Source: Myxosarcina sp. GA_180221_E-2-1-MAG-40_15
GTDB lineage: Bacteria > Cyanobacteriota > Cyanobacteriia > Cyanobacteriales > Xenococcaceae
Length of the DNA: 63,210 bases
Reading direction: 5' to 3'
Assembly: GCA_020692205.1 (NCBI GenBank)
Contig: JAIMKV010000022.1
Location: 1 to 63,210 of the forward strand
In this document: piece after piece, positions 49,745 to 58,636 of the stretch
Position numbering within the stretch: position 1 is the first letter of the stretch
Layout of the letters: the number at the start of each line of letters is the position of its first letter
Translations under genes and position numbers: made by a program
The notes under the pieces: generated by a model
Told to the model about the DNA's origin: nothing
Database searches by the model: none
The model's input: only the letters and a program-made list of their open reading frames with translations

Positions 49745-50521
49745 TTAATTATTTATTTTTAAATGATAATTTTGTTCCTTAAGGCGCTTTAAGTACCATC
49801 TTCCATAGGAGTTGAATAGCGGACTATTCGTCTCAGCTTGATCGTCTTGGATCCATTCTATCTGATAGGTTGGAGATTCAATATCAGGTTGAAAAGCATG
49901 ACTGTCTTGCAAAATGGGCGACTCAGTTAAACGATAGTAATTAAACACGTTCATCACATAAATTGCCAAACCAATGTCTTCAGCAATATCTATTGCCACA
50001 TCAGCTTTACCAAAGTTGTGCATCCCACAGGAGTAATAATAATCGTCTGCTTCTACTAACGCTACAAATAGAGAATAAATCTCAAATACATCATCGGAAT
50101 CATAATTAGCTAACCAGCGGTTCTTTTCATGGACAATTCCTGCCGACTCGACTTTAATGGTAATTCCCCCGATCTTGAGCAAAATTTGAGCAAATCTAGC
50201 GATTTGTAGACAGGCATCGTATCCTATAGCAGTAGAAATTAAATAAATAACCTGTTGATGATCATCTATTTTTTGTAGCGTGGCAGCATTAATTTTATCT
50301 CCTGTAAATTTAACAGCATGAGTAAGACTAGCATCGCGATTAAACACAGTCGCCGCTACGCGCTCGCCGATCTCAATTTCGCAACTCTCATTCGTAGCTA
50401 TTGATCGCAACACTCGATCAATAAATTCATAATCTTGACCATACCTACTGACTGAGACAGAAGCAATTTCTCTACTATCTAGATTGATTGGTATGGAGAT
50501 GACAATTCTATTAGTCGTCAT
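49745..50521 (-). CDS. Protein of unknown function (possibly DUF4261-like)
   Basis: 258 residues, soluble, acidic, no signal peptide. Alternating strands and helices; the segment YYYSCGMHNFGKADVAIDIAEDIGLAIYVMNVF, followed by a conserved-looking tail with WIQDDQAE, recalls DUF4261-type domains (low certainty). The C-terminus is polar (YGRWYLKRLKEQNYHL). ATG at 50521. 59 bases before it begins, the next minus-strand gene upstream is 60 kb-position 50581, so the two may share a transcript. Confidence 0.6.
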   Translation of the reverse strand: MTTNRIVISIPINLDSREIASVSVSRYGQDYEFIDRVLRSIATNESCEIEIGERVAATVFNRDASLTHAVKFTGDKINAATLQKIDDHQQVIYLISTAIGYDACLQIARFAQILLKIGGITIKVESAGIVHEKNRWLANYDSDDVFEIYSLFVALVEADDYYYSCGMHNFGKADVAIDIAEDIGLAIYVMNVFNYYRLTESPILQDSHAFQPDIESPTYQIEWIQDDQAETNSPLFNSYGRWYLKRLKEQNYHLKINN

Positions 50522-50580
50522 TTGAATACTTAATTAGAGAATATAGATCGCAAGCACCACGATTAGAGACAACACCATGT

Positions 50581-52035
50581 TCACGGCAACCACTGGGGAC
50601 GAAAACCGATAAAGGGCAATTTTTCAGCATTAGCCAGCGAATTTGCCTGAGCGTCAGCAGGAATTAGTAACCAAATACTTTTATTGCTTTCAAAATCAAT
50701 CACTGCATTGGAAAGAGATCGCTCAAAGATAATTCCCAATCCATCTGGTGCAATACTCAATTTGCTATTTTGATATTCTGCCAAAGAGAGGAGAGTTTTA
50801 GCTTGTTTAGTTTTGAGATCGATTTCGGCTATGTAAGGTTTTTCAATATATTCCTGTCCTTGTTGTAATTCGGTTAACCAACAGTAGAGATGAGTTGCCG
50901 TAGGATCGAACTGACAATTTTGAATTGAACCATCAGTTTTCAAAAGTTCTTGTTGGATTCCTTGATTGTTGACGTAAAATAGCGATCGCGTGTAGCGTAA
51001 TTTGGCGTTATCGGTATTATAGTCAATCATTGCTGCTCCCGTACCATCAGCAGTAAAATCTAGAACTTGACCAAATCTCGGTAAAAAGTCTAGCGGTTCA
51101 GCATCGGCTGCTAAAGGCAATAAAGCAATCCCTTCCCCCTGGGCCACTGCTACAGTTTGACTATCTGGGGCAATTAAAAAATCGCCAATTTGACCATCAG
51201 TTATTAGTTGTGGCGGCTGATTATCGGCAATCATCCATAAGCCGTATTCAGCAGGGTTGTAACGGTTCAGTCTCTGCACCACAATTGCCTGACCATTTCT
51301 GGCTAAGTCAAACTTGTTATTTTGATATTGCTGATTATCTAAAATTAATTCTATTTGCGGCTTATTCGCTGATTTAGCATTCAAGCCTGTATTTACCCTG
51401 TAGAGTTGCAAATTTTGAACTCCCTTAGTACCTAGCTGAGTATCGGCAGCCGAAAATAGGATGCGATCGCCTTGAGGATAAGGTTCAAAATCAAATACGG
51501 TTAAATCATCGGGAGTGAGAATTTCCGATTGCTGTTGTGTCCAATTAAATAAAATTAACTTCCCTTGTTCTACCCCTTGAGTACCAATATAGGCAAAAGC
51601 GCGATCGCGACTACGAAATTCACCCTGAAAAGGCTTGATGGTTGTTCCGGCTTGTTCTTGATCGCTAAATCTATCTGTTGCACCTGCTAAAGATACCTGA
51701 TAAGTTTCCCCATAGGGTGCAGGAGATTTTAAAGTATAAGCTAGTCTTAAACCAGACCAGCTTATCTTACCAGGAAGAGGCGGAGTAATGGTTAAATTTT
51801 GTTCAACGCTATCGTGATTCATCGGGCGATTAAAACTCAAGACAAAAGCGCGATCTTCCCTACCTATTGTTTTATTTTGCCAATTAAAAGCACTTACTCT
51901 TGCCCCTGGATGAAAAATACAGTTGCGATCGCAAGCATTATTGCCCCAAATTAAAAATCCCATAATCAAAGCCAAAAGTATCATTAAGGCGATCGCTAGC
52001 TGATCAATTGGTTGTAACTGCTTTTCTGTGTTCAT
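50581..52035 (-). CDS. Membrane-anchored protein with Ig-like domain and beta-propeller-like repeats
   Basis: 484 residues. An N-terminal transmembrane anchor (about 12-31) is followed by Cys residues (NNACDRNCIF). An Ig-like domain of the bacterial SbsA type follows (about 42-150: AFVLSFNRPMNHDSVEQNLTITPPLPG). The rest (150-480) has six or more TolB/WD40-like blades with recurring FDFEPYPQGDRILFSA, FLIAPDSQTVAVA and LSIAPDGLGIIFE motifs. Probably a periplasm-facing binding or scaffold protein. ATG at 52035, 11 bases after the stop of the TIGR03943-type gene, so translationally close. Confidence 0.7.
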   Translation of the reverse strand: MNTEKQLQPIDQLAIALMILLALIMGFLIWGNNACDRNCIFHPGARVSAFNWQNKTIGREDRAFVLSFNRPMNHDSVEQNLTITPPLPGKISWSGLRLAYTLKSPAPYGETYQVSLAGATDRFSDQEQAGTTIKPFQGEFRSRDRAFAYIGTQGVEQGKLILFNWTQQQSEILTPDDLTVFDFEPYPQGDRILFSAADTQLGTKGVQNLQLYRVNTGLNAKSANKPQIELILDNQQYQNNKFDLARNGQAIVVQRLNRYNPAEYGLWMIADNQPPQLITDGQIGDFLIAPDSQTVAVAQGEGIALLPLAADAEPLDFLPRFGQVLDFTADGTGAAMIDYNTDNAKLRYTRSLFYVNNQGIQQELLKTDGSIQNCQFDPTATHLYCWLTELQQGQEYIEKPYIAEIDLKTKQAKTLLSLAEYQNSKLSIAPDGLGIIFERSLSNAVIDFESNKSIWLLIPADAQANSLANAEKLPFIGFRPQWLP

Positions 52036-52046
52036 CTGCTGATTGG

Positions 52047-52853
52047 TTATTTATAACTATAAGGATCGGCAGGAGTAGGGATTGATTTAATCGCTTTAGC
52101 AGCTAAAACTAAAGAACGTTGTTCAGTAATGTTCGAGTCGATTCGATCTTTACTTGGGATAGTTTCGGCGATCATTTCACCTTGAATTTCTAACCACGTG
52201 TCGGGAGAATAATCCCTACGGTTAGTTTCTAGTTTTACAGGAATGCCAATGGGATATGCATCCACCGCACAACAGGTAATCACAAACCGAGACAGCATCA
52301 GGTAATTATCGGGAAGTTCCTTTAAATGCAGGACAAAACCGCTAACATTAGCTGGTTGCCCGCTGTAAGCATCAGGTTCAGGATAGGCGTTAATTGTTCT
52401 AATCCAATCAATTAATGTGCGCGCTTCTGGCTTGGTTGCTACGCGAAAAGCCTGAGGTTGAGAACTACTCATAGAAATATCGCTAATTCCCCGTTTGAGG
52501 GCAGTTTGACTGGTTAAAATCTGGGGTGGAATTAAGAGTGCTGCGATCGCAACTATCAACAACAAGCCGCTGCCAAAACCAGGAGGAAAAAGACTAATAT
52601 GTTCGCTGCTATTTCCATAGCTACGAGCTAAAATTAATTTTACTTTGATCATACCTAAAGCGAGCAACAGGATTGCGCTGCCTAATACCAATCCATAATA
52701 ATTTGGGTGAATCAATAATTTGTATTGTCCTGTGATGGCATACTTTAATAGCAAAATTCCCCAACTTAATAAAGCTAATCCATCGATCCAGACCAAGGGA
52801 AAATTAGGTTTATTCTGGGAAGAATTTGATCTGAGTGACTTGTCGAGAATCAT
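52047..52853 (-). CDS. TIGR03943 family (DUF1980, YcgQ-like) membrane protein
   Basis: 268 residues. Four transmembrane helices in the N-terminal half (about 22-42, 50-68, 95-115 and an early segment), then a soluble OB-like domain with VSGFVLHLKELPDNYLMLSRFVITCCAVDAYPIGIPV. The CC pair is characteristic of the family. TIGR03943 proteins are encoded next to UPF0718 permeases, as here, and are thought to act with them; links to metal (zinc) homeostasis exist in other bacteria. ATG at 52853. Confidence 0.88.
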   Translation of the reverse strand: MILDKSLRSNSSQNKPNFPLVWIDGLALLSWGILLLKYAITGQYKLLIHPNYYGLVLGSAILLLALGMIKVKLILARSYGNSSEHISLFPPGFGSGLLLIVAIAALLIPPQILTSQTALKRGISDISMSSSQPQAFRVATKPEARTLIDWIRTINAYPEPDAYSGQPANVSGFVLHLKELPDNYLMLSRFVITCCAVDAYPIGIPVKLETNRRDYSPDTWLEIQGEMIAETIPSKDRIDSNITEQRSLVLAAKAIKSIPTPADPYSYK

Positions 52854-52953
52854 TAGTGTATGAAAATATTTTTGAGCAAAAGAACTAATAGCCAGTAGCG
52901 ACGAACAATATGATTAAATATCATTACCGTCTTCACCACACCAATTAACCACG

Positions 52954-53961
52954 TTAGAAAAAGTAACTGTAGACTAAAGTAAAAATGAAAGTTAATTGGG
53001 CAATCAAAGTAAGCATATAAACAATTATTTTTGGTTTAAAAATTGATGCCATTAAGCCGATACTCTTGATGTCTATAGTAGGACCAAATACTAAAAAAGC
53101 TAATAAAGAACTACTAGTAAAAGTAGCAGCAAAAGACAAGGCAAAAAAAGAATCGACTGTTGAACAAATAGAGACAATTGCTGCCAACAGCATCATTGCC
53201 AAAATAGAAGTTGTAGTATCTTGACCAAGACTCAAAACTAGTTCGCGAGGAACAAAAACTTGAATAATTGCGGCGATCGCACTACCAAAAACCAACATTC
53301 CCCCCAATTCACTAAATTCTTGGATTACGTTATCAAAAAAAGGCTGTAATTTAGATTTAAAAGCTAAAGTTGGGCTTTTAGCTATAGTTGTTGACCAATA
53401 ACTTTCCAATGGTAAAGATTGACCTTGTTCAATGATAAAACTACCAGACTGCAACAATGGCGAGATTAACTGAGCTGGTTCTGGCTGACAAGATTTAACT
53501 GGCTTTAACCTTTTAGCAAATGAATCTTGCAACAGGAAACGGACATCTTTTTGAATACTAAAAACACAGCCAACTGTAGTCGCAATTGTCCAAGAAAATA
53601 ATACTCGAAAAATTACTAGACTAGGGCGATCGCCAAAAGCAACCCAAGTAGACCAAATTACGATGGGATTTATCGTTGGTGCTGCTAAAAGAAATGATAT
53701 AGCAACGGCAGGAGAAACCCCTGCTAACAATAATCTCCGAGCTACGGGAACATTACCACATTCACAGACAGGAAATAAAAAGCCGACACAGCTACCGACA
53801 GCTGCGCCCAAAAAAGGATTTTTTGGTAACTGGGCGATTAACTGTTTTTCATTAATGAAAAATAATAGAGAACTTGAAAGCAATACTCCCAGCAATAAAA
53901 AGGGCATTGCTTCCACCAGTAAACTTAAAAATAAAGTAAAGGCGTTATGTAGCTGATTCAT
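52954..53961 (-). CDS. UPF0718 (ArsP_1/YcgR-like) permease
   Basis: 335 residues with eight or so transmembrane helices. The conserved motif FLFPVCECGNVPVARRLL (about residue 55-75) and the second inverted-repeat motif SICSTVDSFFALSFA (about 260) have the Cys residues of the PF03773 family, which includes organoarsenical efflux ArsP. A non-conserved soluble loop lies in the middle (about 150-215). Substrate unknown. ATG at 53961. First gene of a likely three-gene transcript with the TIGR03943 and beta-propeller proteins. Confidence 0.92.
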   Translation of the reverse strand: MNQLHNAFTLFLSLLVEAMPFLLLGVLLSSSLLFFINEKQLIAQLPKNPFLGAAVGSCVGFLFPVCECGNVPVARRLLLAGVSPAVAISFLLAAPTINPIVIWSTWVAFGDRPSLVIFRVLFSWTIATTVGCVFSIQKDVRFLLQDSFAKRLKPVKSCQPEPAQLISPLLQSGSFIIEQGQSLPLESYWSTTIAKSPTLAFKSKLQPFFDNVIQEFSELGGMLVFGSAIAAIIQVFVPRELVLSLGQDTTTSILAMMLLAAIVSICSTVDSFFALSFAATFTSSSLLAFLVFGPTIDIKSIGLMASIFKPKIIVYMLTLIAQLTFIFTLVYSYFF

Positions 53962-54196
53962 TAAAATATCTATACATATCTGATCTGTCGTTGACGTTGA
54001 TGATTATTTGGAAGACATGATGATTGCGCTTGATTTATCTATAATTTAAATGTCAGATGGAATTTCACTGCATTTGCTATTCTACCTGATAGTTTTCTAA
54101 AAGCAGTTGCATCAAATCAAGTGCTGATTGATGTCTTGATCGTTTATTCAACTGATAAGCTTAAGTTAATCAAATCGGGGAGAGGAGATAAATACT

Positions 54197-54544
54197 ATGT
54201 CGAAGCCAAATCCAACGGGAGTTTTTATTGGTGGATTGATGATTGGTAGTGCAGCCGGTACTGTATTAGGGCTGTTAATTGCACCACGTACAGGCAAAGA
54301 AACTCGAAAAGTACTTAAAAAGTCGGCTGATGCTTTACCAGAATTAGCCGAAGACCTAACTTCTAGTCTCCAGTTACAGGCAGATCGCCTATCCGAAGCT
54401 ACTCTAAATAATTGGGAAGGCACATTAGAGCGGTTACGGGAAGCGATCGCTGCTGGAATTGAAGCAAGTCGTGCAACTACCAAAGTCCCCAAAATTAACT
54501 CCATCAATCAAGATCTCAACTCGTCTATCACCGATCGCCTTTAA
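54197..54544 (+). CDS. YtxH domain protein
   Basis: 115 residues. The N-terminal Gly-rich hydrophobic helix and basic segment GGLMIGSAAGTVLGLLIAPRTGKETRKVL is the YtxH (gas vesicle-like/DUF3618-like) signature; amphipathic helices follow. YtxH proteins are stress-associated membrane-proximal proteins without a known reaction. ATG at 54197 with GGGAGAGGAG upstream. Followed 32 bases later by the DUF948-like gene; likely one operon. Confidence 0.85.
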   Translation: MSKPNPTGVFIGGLMIGSAAGTVLGLLIAPRTGKETRKVLKKSADALPELAEDLTSSLQLQADRLSEATLNNWEGTLERLREAIAAGIEASRATTKVPKINSINQDLNSSITDRL

Positions 54545-54576
54545 AATTGAAAGATGCGCTTTCACGCTCAATTTTT

Positions 54577-55017
54577 ATGATAGACCCTTTATTTTGGCTA
54601 GGATTGTCTTTGCTGCTAGTTTCTTTTAGCCTGTTTGCTGTTTTACTGGTAACTATTCCCACTTTACAAGAAGTGGCTCGAGCTGCCCGTAGTGCAGAAA
54701 AATTATTCGATACTCTTAATCGAGAATTTCCACCTACCCTCGAAGCAATTCGCCTAACAGGAAAAGAAGTGGGGGAACTCACTGATGACATTAATCAAGG
54801 AATCAGCAATGCGACGGGAGTAGTTAAACAGGTTGATCGCGGTTTAGTTAATGCCAAGCAGCAGGTAGAGCAAGTACAGCAGAACAGCCGTGGATTAGTA
54901 GCAGGAGTTAGAGCTGCTTGGAAAGTATGGCGCAATCCTCAAAGTATTAATCCTCCAGTTTCAGCTAAATTAAGAGATATTTCTCCCCCCACATTTCCGA
55001 GAGAATCTCAGGATTAA
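54577..55017 (+). CDS. DUF948-like membrane-anchored coiled-coil protein
   Basis: 146 residues from ATG at 54577; a TTG at 54547 would add ten polar residues before the membrane helix and is less likely. One transmembrane helix (about 5-27), then a long helical region (LQEVARAARSAEKLFDTLNREFPPTLEAIRLTGKEVGELT) of the kind found in DUF948 proteins, ending Pro-rich. Function unknown. A hairpin (AAATTGA...TCAATTT, 54543-54576) lies between this gene and the YtxH gene. Confidence 0.75.
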   Translation: MIDPLFWLGLSLLLVSFSLFAVLLVTIPTLQEVARAARSAEKLFDTLNREFPPTLEAIRLTGKEVGELTDDINQGISNATGVVKQVDRGLVNAKQQVEQVQQNSRGLVAGVRAAWKVWRNPQSINPPVSAKLRDISPPTFPRESQD

Positions 55018-55232
55018 TCAACTGGCACAATTATTTCTATTTCAGCTCAATCTGGAAATTTGAGTTAATTGCGATTGTTGCCCATAAAATTTAAAAATTA
55101 TTCTGATGGATGATAGTACTCAATACCACTAATTACTGATAATCTTAGAATAAGGTTAATAAATGTAACGAAAATAAGAGCATTTTTATCAAGCTGAAAT
55201 TGTATACTCATAAATTTTTAAACCAAATAATC

Positions 55233-56039
55233 ATGGTAAATAGATTGATACAGCGATCGCTGCTTATGTTGGGGGTTTGTTTCCTAGTCTTGGCTTCTTG
55301 GTTCACTTCACCAGCTTTGGCAGTTAACAACCCAGAATTATTACCCGATGAAGTAACACCAGTAGTGGATTTAGCCAACTTTTTACCCACACTGCAAGAA
55401 GAATCACTAGTCGAGAATCTAGAAGAATTTGAAGCAGAAACAGGCTGGAAAATGCGCGTATTGACTCAATATGATCGCTCTCCTGGTCGTGCAGTCAAAA
55501 AATTCTGGGGTCTTGACGAAAAAAGTATTTTGCTGGTGGCCGATGGCAGAGGAGGCAACCTACTAGCTTTTAGTATTGGTGACGATGTTTATGAATTATT
55601 ACCCCGTAATTTCTGGATTGAACTACAAACCCGCTTTGGTAATATGTATTACATTCGAGAACACGGTGAAAACAATGCAATTGTCGAAGCCTTAGAATCA
55701 GTTCAAGGATGTTTACAAAAAAATGGTTGTATTGCCGTACCTGGGTTACCTCAAGAGCAGTGGATTTTAACTTTGATCAGCTCTATTGTAGGAGGGGTAA
55801 TTTTAGGCGTTGCCGTTATTCCTCGTAATAAAGATCAGGTCATTGCCTGGCAGTGGGGTCTGATTATGTCTCCCCTGTGGGGAATTCTCTTTATTGCTTT
55901 TGGTATGGGACCTGTAGTAATTCGTACTCCTGAATTTCTACCTTTGTTTCGTAATATTATTGGCTTTTTGCTGGGTGCAGTAGTTGCTTTCTTGTCCCCC
56001 ACTTTTATGGAGATTCCATCCTCAGATTCGGAAACTTAA
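55233..56039 (+). CDS. TPM domain protein (Psb32-like)
   Basis: 268 residues from ATG at 55233 (TTG at 55200 rejected: it would bury the signal peptide). Signal peptide to SPALAVNNP, TPM domain (about 35-160: DLANFLPTLQEESLVENLEEFEAETGWKMRVLTQY..., GNLLAFSIGDDVYELLP), then three transmembrane helices near 185-255. Psb32 is a thylakoid protein that protects photosystem II from photodamage; the extra C-terminal helices here are more than the single anchor I recall for Psb32. Confidence 0.8.
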   Translation: MVNRLIQRSLLMLGVCFLVLASWFTSPALAVNNPELLPDEVTPVVDLANFLPTLQEESLVENLEEFEAETGWKMRVLTQYDRSPGRAVKKFWGLDEKSILLVADGRGGNLLAFSIGDDVYELLPRNFWIELQTRFGNMYYIREHGENNAIVEALESVQGCLQKNGCIAVPGLPQEQWILTLISSIVGGVILGVAVIPRNKDQVIAWQWGLIMSPLWGILFIAFGMGPVVIRTPEFLPLFRNIIGFLLGAVVAFLSPTFMEIPSSDSET

Positions 56040-56149
56040 GTCTTGCGCCGTTGACTGCTGACAGCTAGATGTGTTTGAGCAAAGTATTTGGTTAAAAATT
56101 AGTAGTAAAAGTTAATTAACCTAGCGTTTTGGGAGGAATTACTGAAACT

Positions 56150-56821
56150 ATGACCAACGAAAACCGAAGTATAGCACAAGAACTGGCTCAACAATCTTTT
56201 GCTCGCAACGACCCTACAGGGTGGTTTGAAGAGTTATATAGTCGAGCCAGTGGAGATGAGTCAGCTATTCCCTGGGCAAACTTGACGGTTAATGCCAATT
56301 TAGCTGATTGGATTGAGCAACATGACGTTCGGGGGCAGGGAAAAACTGCTTCTGTTGTTGGGTGTGGCTTGGGTGATGATGCTGAAGCTTTGGCAGAATT
56401 GGGTTTTACCGTAACTGGGTTTGATATTTCACCGACGGCTATTGCTTGGTGTCAAAAACGCTTTCCTGATTCTCAAGTAAATTACTTAGTCGACGATTTG
56501 TTACAGCCGACTAAGATTAACCAAAGCAAGTTCGATTTTGTTCTCGAATCCTATACGCTTCAGTCTTTACCTGCTCAGGTTAGACCTCGGGGAATAGAAA
56601 GCATCAGCCAACTTCTTGCTCCTCAAGGAACATTATTGGTTATCTGTCGTGGTAGAGATGCCAACGAGCCAGTAACCAGGTTACCTTTTCCTTTGACCAA
56701 AGAAGAATTAGCTTACTTTGAACAATTAGGTTTAACACAGGTAAAGTTTGACGATTACACACAGGGAGAAAAAACTCTAGTTAGACGCTTTCGCATTGAA
56801 TATCAATTAGAAGTTGCTTAA
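56150..56821 (+). CDS. Class I SAM-dependent methyltransferase
   Basis: 223 residues from ATG at 56150 with GGGAGGA upstream; TTG at 56129 overlaps that box and is rejected. Rossmann core: motif I SVVGCGLGDDAEALAELG, post-I VTGFDISPTAI, motif II-like FDFVLESYTLQSL and motif III GTLLVICRG. The N-terminal PTGWFEELYSRA and overall pattern recall thiopurine methyltransferase-like proteins. Substrate unknown. Confidence 0.9.
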   Translation: MTNENRSIAQELAQQSFARNDPTGWFEELYSRASGDESAIPWANLTVNANLADWIEQHDVRGQGKTASVVGCGLGDDAEALAELGFTVTGFDISPTAIAWCQKRFPDSQVNYLVDDLLQPTKINQSKFDFVLESYTLQSLPAQVRPRGIESISQLLAPQGTLLVICRGRDANEPVTRLPFPLTKEELAYFEQLGLTQVKFDDYTQGEKTLVRRFRIEYQLEVA

Positions 56822-56941
56822 AGTTAATCTAAACAAAGCTGAGTCAGGTTGGGAGTAAATGATTATTAATTATTTAAAGTAAGAAACGAATTTTGCGCCT
56901 ACAATAGCGCACATAAAAGTTTTCCTGTACGCTTAATTTCA

Positions 56942-57922
56942 ATGCTGAACTTCCAAATCCAGTCAGATAGCGACGTACCAGCCTCTAAGCAACTATTTGC
57001 TCAGATCCAATTTGCGATCGCTTCGGGACAGTATCCCCCAGCTCATCGTTTACCCAGCACCAGACAATTAGCAATGATTACTGGGTTGCACCGTAATACC
57101 ATCAGCAAAGTATATCAACAGTTAGAAGAAAGCGGACTAGTAGAATCGATCGCGGGATCGGGTATTTATGTAAAACTATACGAACGAGAAAATACGATTA
57201 AGTCGGACTCTCCTGTGGCTGCTTCCGTCAACGTCATTAAAGAAAGTATTGATCGGGTTTTGAACTTGGGCTGCACCATAGATCAAGTCAAAGAACTATT
57301 CATTGAAGAGATAGACTGGCGCATTAGCTGTTGCGAACGGGTTGTGGTTACTGTTCCCCGAAGAGATATTGGCGCAGGGGAGATGATCCAGCAAGAGTTA
57401 AAAAATTCATTCTCCATTGAGATTGAATTAATTGAATTAGAAAAGCTCCCGCAAATTTTGGCAGAAGTTAATTTCGGGACACTGGTGACTAATCGTTATT
57501 TTATTCAGGAAGTATTGGCAATTGTCCCACCAAACTCTTTTCGAGTAATTCCGATTGATATGTATGATTTTAATAAGGAATTGGAGATTATTAAAGCTTT
57601 GCCTTCTCAAGCTTGTCTGGGTATTGTTAGCCTTAGCGAAGGTACTTTAAGCGTTGCTTCTAGTATTGTCAACAGTCAAAGGGGAGATGATTTGCTGGTA
57701 TTGACTTCTTCGGTGAGCGATCGCGATCGGCTACGGGCTGTAATTAGGGCTGCTCATACGATTATTACTGGCTATACGAGTTATGATTTAGTCAAGGCAG
57801 AAATTATGGCGATGCGAGAGGATTTGATTCGGATTCCTGATGTTATCAGTACTGATAGCTATATTGGCGAGAAATCTATCAATCTTTTGAAACGAGAATT
57901 AGGCATCGCAAATACTCAATAA
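56942..57922 (+). CDS. GntR family transcriptional regulator
   Basis: 326 residues. N-terminal winged helix (about 12-75): QLFAQIQFAIASGQYPPAHRLPSTRQLAMITGLHRNTISKVYQQLEESGLVE. The C-terminal domain (about 90-325) is not the aminotransferase, FadR or UTRA type in any way I can see; it looks like two alpha/beta lobes (VVVTVPRRDIGAG, CLGIVSLSEGT, DDLLVLTSSVSDRDRLRAVIR) as in periplasmic-binding-like effector domains. 20 bases before the LRAT-like gene, so probably one transcript. Confidence 0.88.
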   Translation: MLNFQIQSDSDVPASKQLFAQIQFAIASGQYPPAHRLPSTRQLAMITGLHRNTISKVYQQLEESGLVESIAGSGIYVKLYERENTIKSDSPVAASVNVIKESIDRVLNLGCTIDQVKELFIEEIDWRISCCERVVVTVPRRDIGAGEMIQQELKNSFSIEIELIELEKLPQILAEVNFGTLVTNRYFIQEVLAIVPPNSFRVIPIDMYDFNKELEIIKALPSQACLGIVSLSEGTLSVASSIVNSQRGDDLLVLTSSVSDRDRLRAVIRAAHTIITGYTSYDLVKAEIMAMREDLIRIPDVISTDSYIGEKSINLLKRELGIANTQ

Positions 57923-57942
57923 TTAAATTAAATAAATACTTA

Positions 57943-58623
57943 ATGGCGAAAGGCGATTGTATCTACGTATATCGAAATTTAGGACAGTTGCAGGCACTGT
58001 ATAAACATTATGGTATCGATTGCGGTGATGGTACAGTAATTCATTATCGTAAGCCTAGCGAAATTATTGAACAAACTGCTTATGCAGAGTTTACTCAGGG
58101 CAACCCAGTATATGTGGCTGAATATAGCGATGGGTTTGGCTACATTCGGGATGTGGTTGTCGAAAGAGCTAAAAGCCGAGTCGGCGAGAACGATTATAAT
58201 TTGCTATTTAACAACTGCGAACACTTTACTAGCTGGTGTAAAACAGGCATTAGCGATAGTAAGCAAGTTAGAAACTATTTCCCTGTTATTAGCGAGCTTG
58301 ATATTTCCCAACTATATGAACCAATTAAACAAGCAATTAAAGGTAGAGATCATCGTACTTCCGAACAACTAACAGCAGAAACCTTAATCGATATTAAGTC
58401 TGTCTGGAATCAGGTACAGCCTCAATATCAACAAGCGATCGCCGAAGTACAAACCTGGCACAGAGTAGCTAAAAAGGCTTTACAACAAAATCGTGAAGAT
58501 TTAGCTCGCGCTGCGATCGCTAAAAAATTAAACTATGAACAGCAGGCTAGTAAATTAGAACTAGAATTGAGCGAACTAGCTGAATTAACGGAAAATATTA
58601 TTCGCGATCGAGAATTTAACTAA
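57943..58623 (+). CDS. LRAT-like (NlpC/P60 superfamily) domain protein
   Basis: 226 residues. Domain about 1-115: KHYGIDCGDGTVIHYRKP (His22, His34) and the catalytic-type NNCEHFTSWCK (Cys92), as in lecithin:retinol acyltransferases and related thiol hydrolases/acyltransferases. The C-terminal half is a charged helical region (EVQTWHRVAKKALQQ, AIAKKLNYEQQASKLELELSELAELTENI), probably coiled coil. No signal peptide; may act on membrane lipids. Follows the GntR gene closely. Confidence 0.88.
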   Translation: MAKGDCIYVYRNLGQLQALYKHYGIDCGDGTVIHYRKPSEIIEQTAYAEFTQGNPVYVAEYSDGFGYIRDVVVERAKSRVGENDYNLLFNNCEHFTSWCKTGISDSKQVRNYFPVISELDISQLYEPIKQAIKGRDHRTSEQLTAETLIDIKSVWNQVQPQYQQAIAEVQTWHRVAKKALQQNREDLARAAIAKKLNYEQQASKLELELSELAELTENIIRDREFN

Positions 58624-58636
58624 CTCAATCAAACAG

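Noticed and set aside
54166-54507. 113-codon minus-strand frame opposite the YtxH gene
   Set aside because: The plus-strand frame has a strong ribosome binding site and the YtxH motif; this one is a mirror frame.
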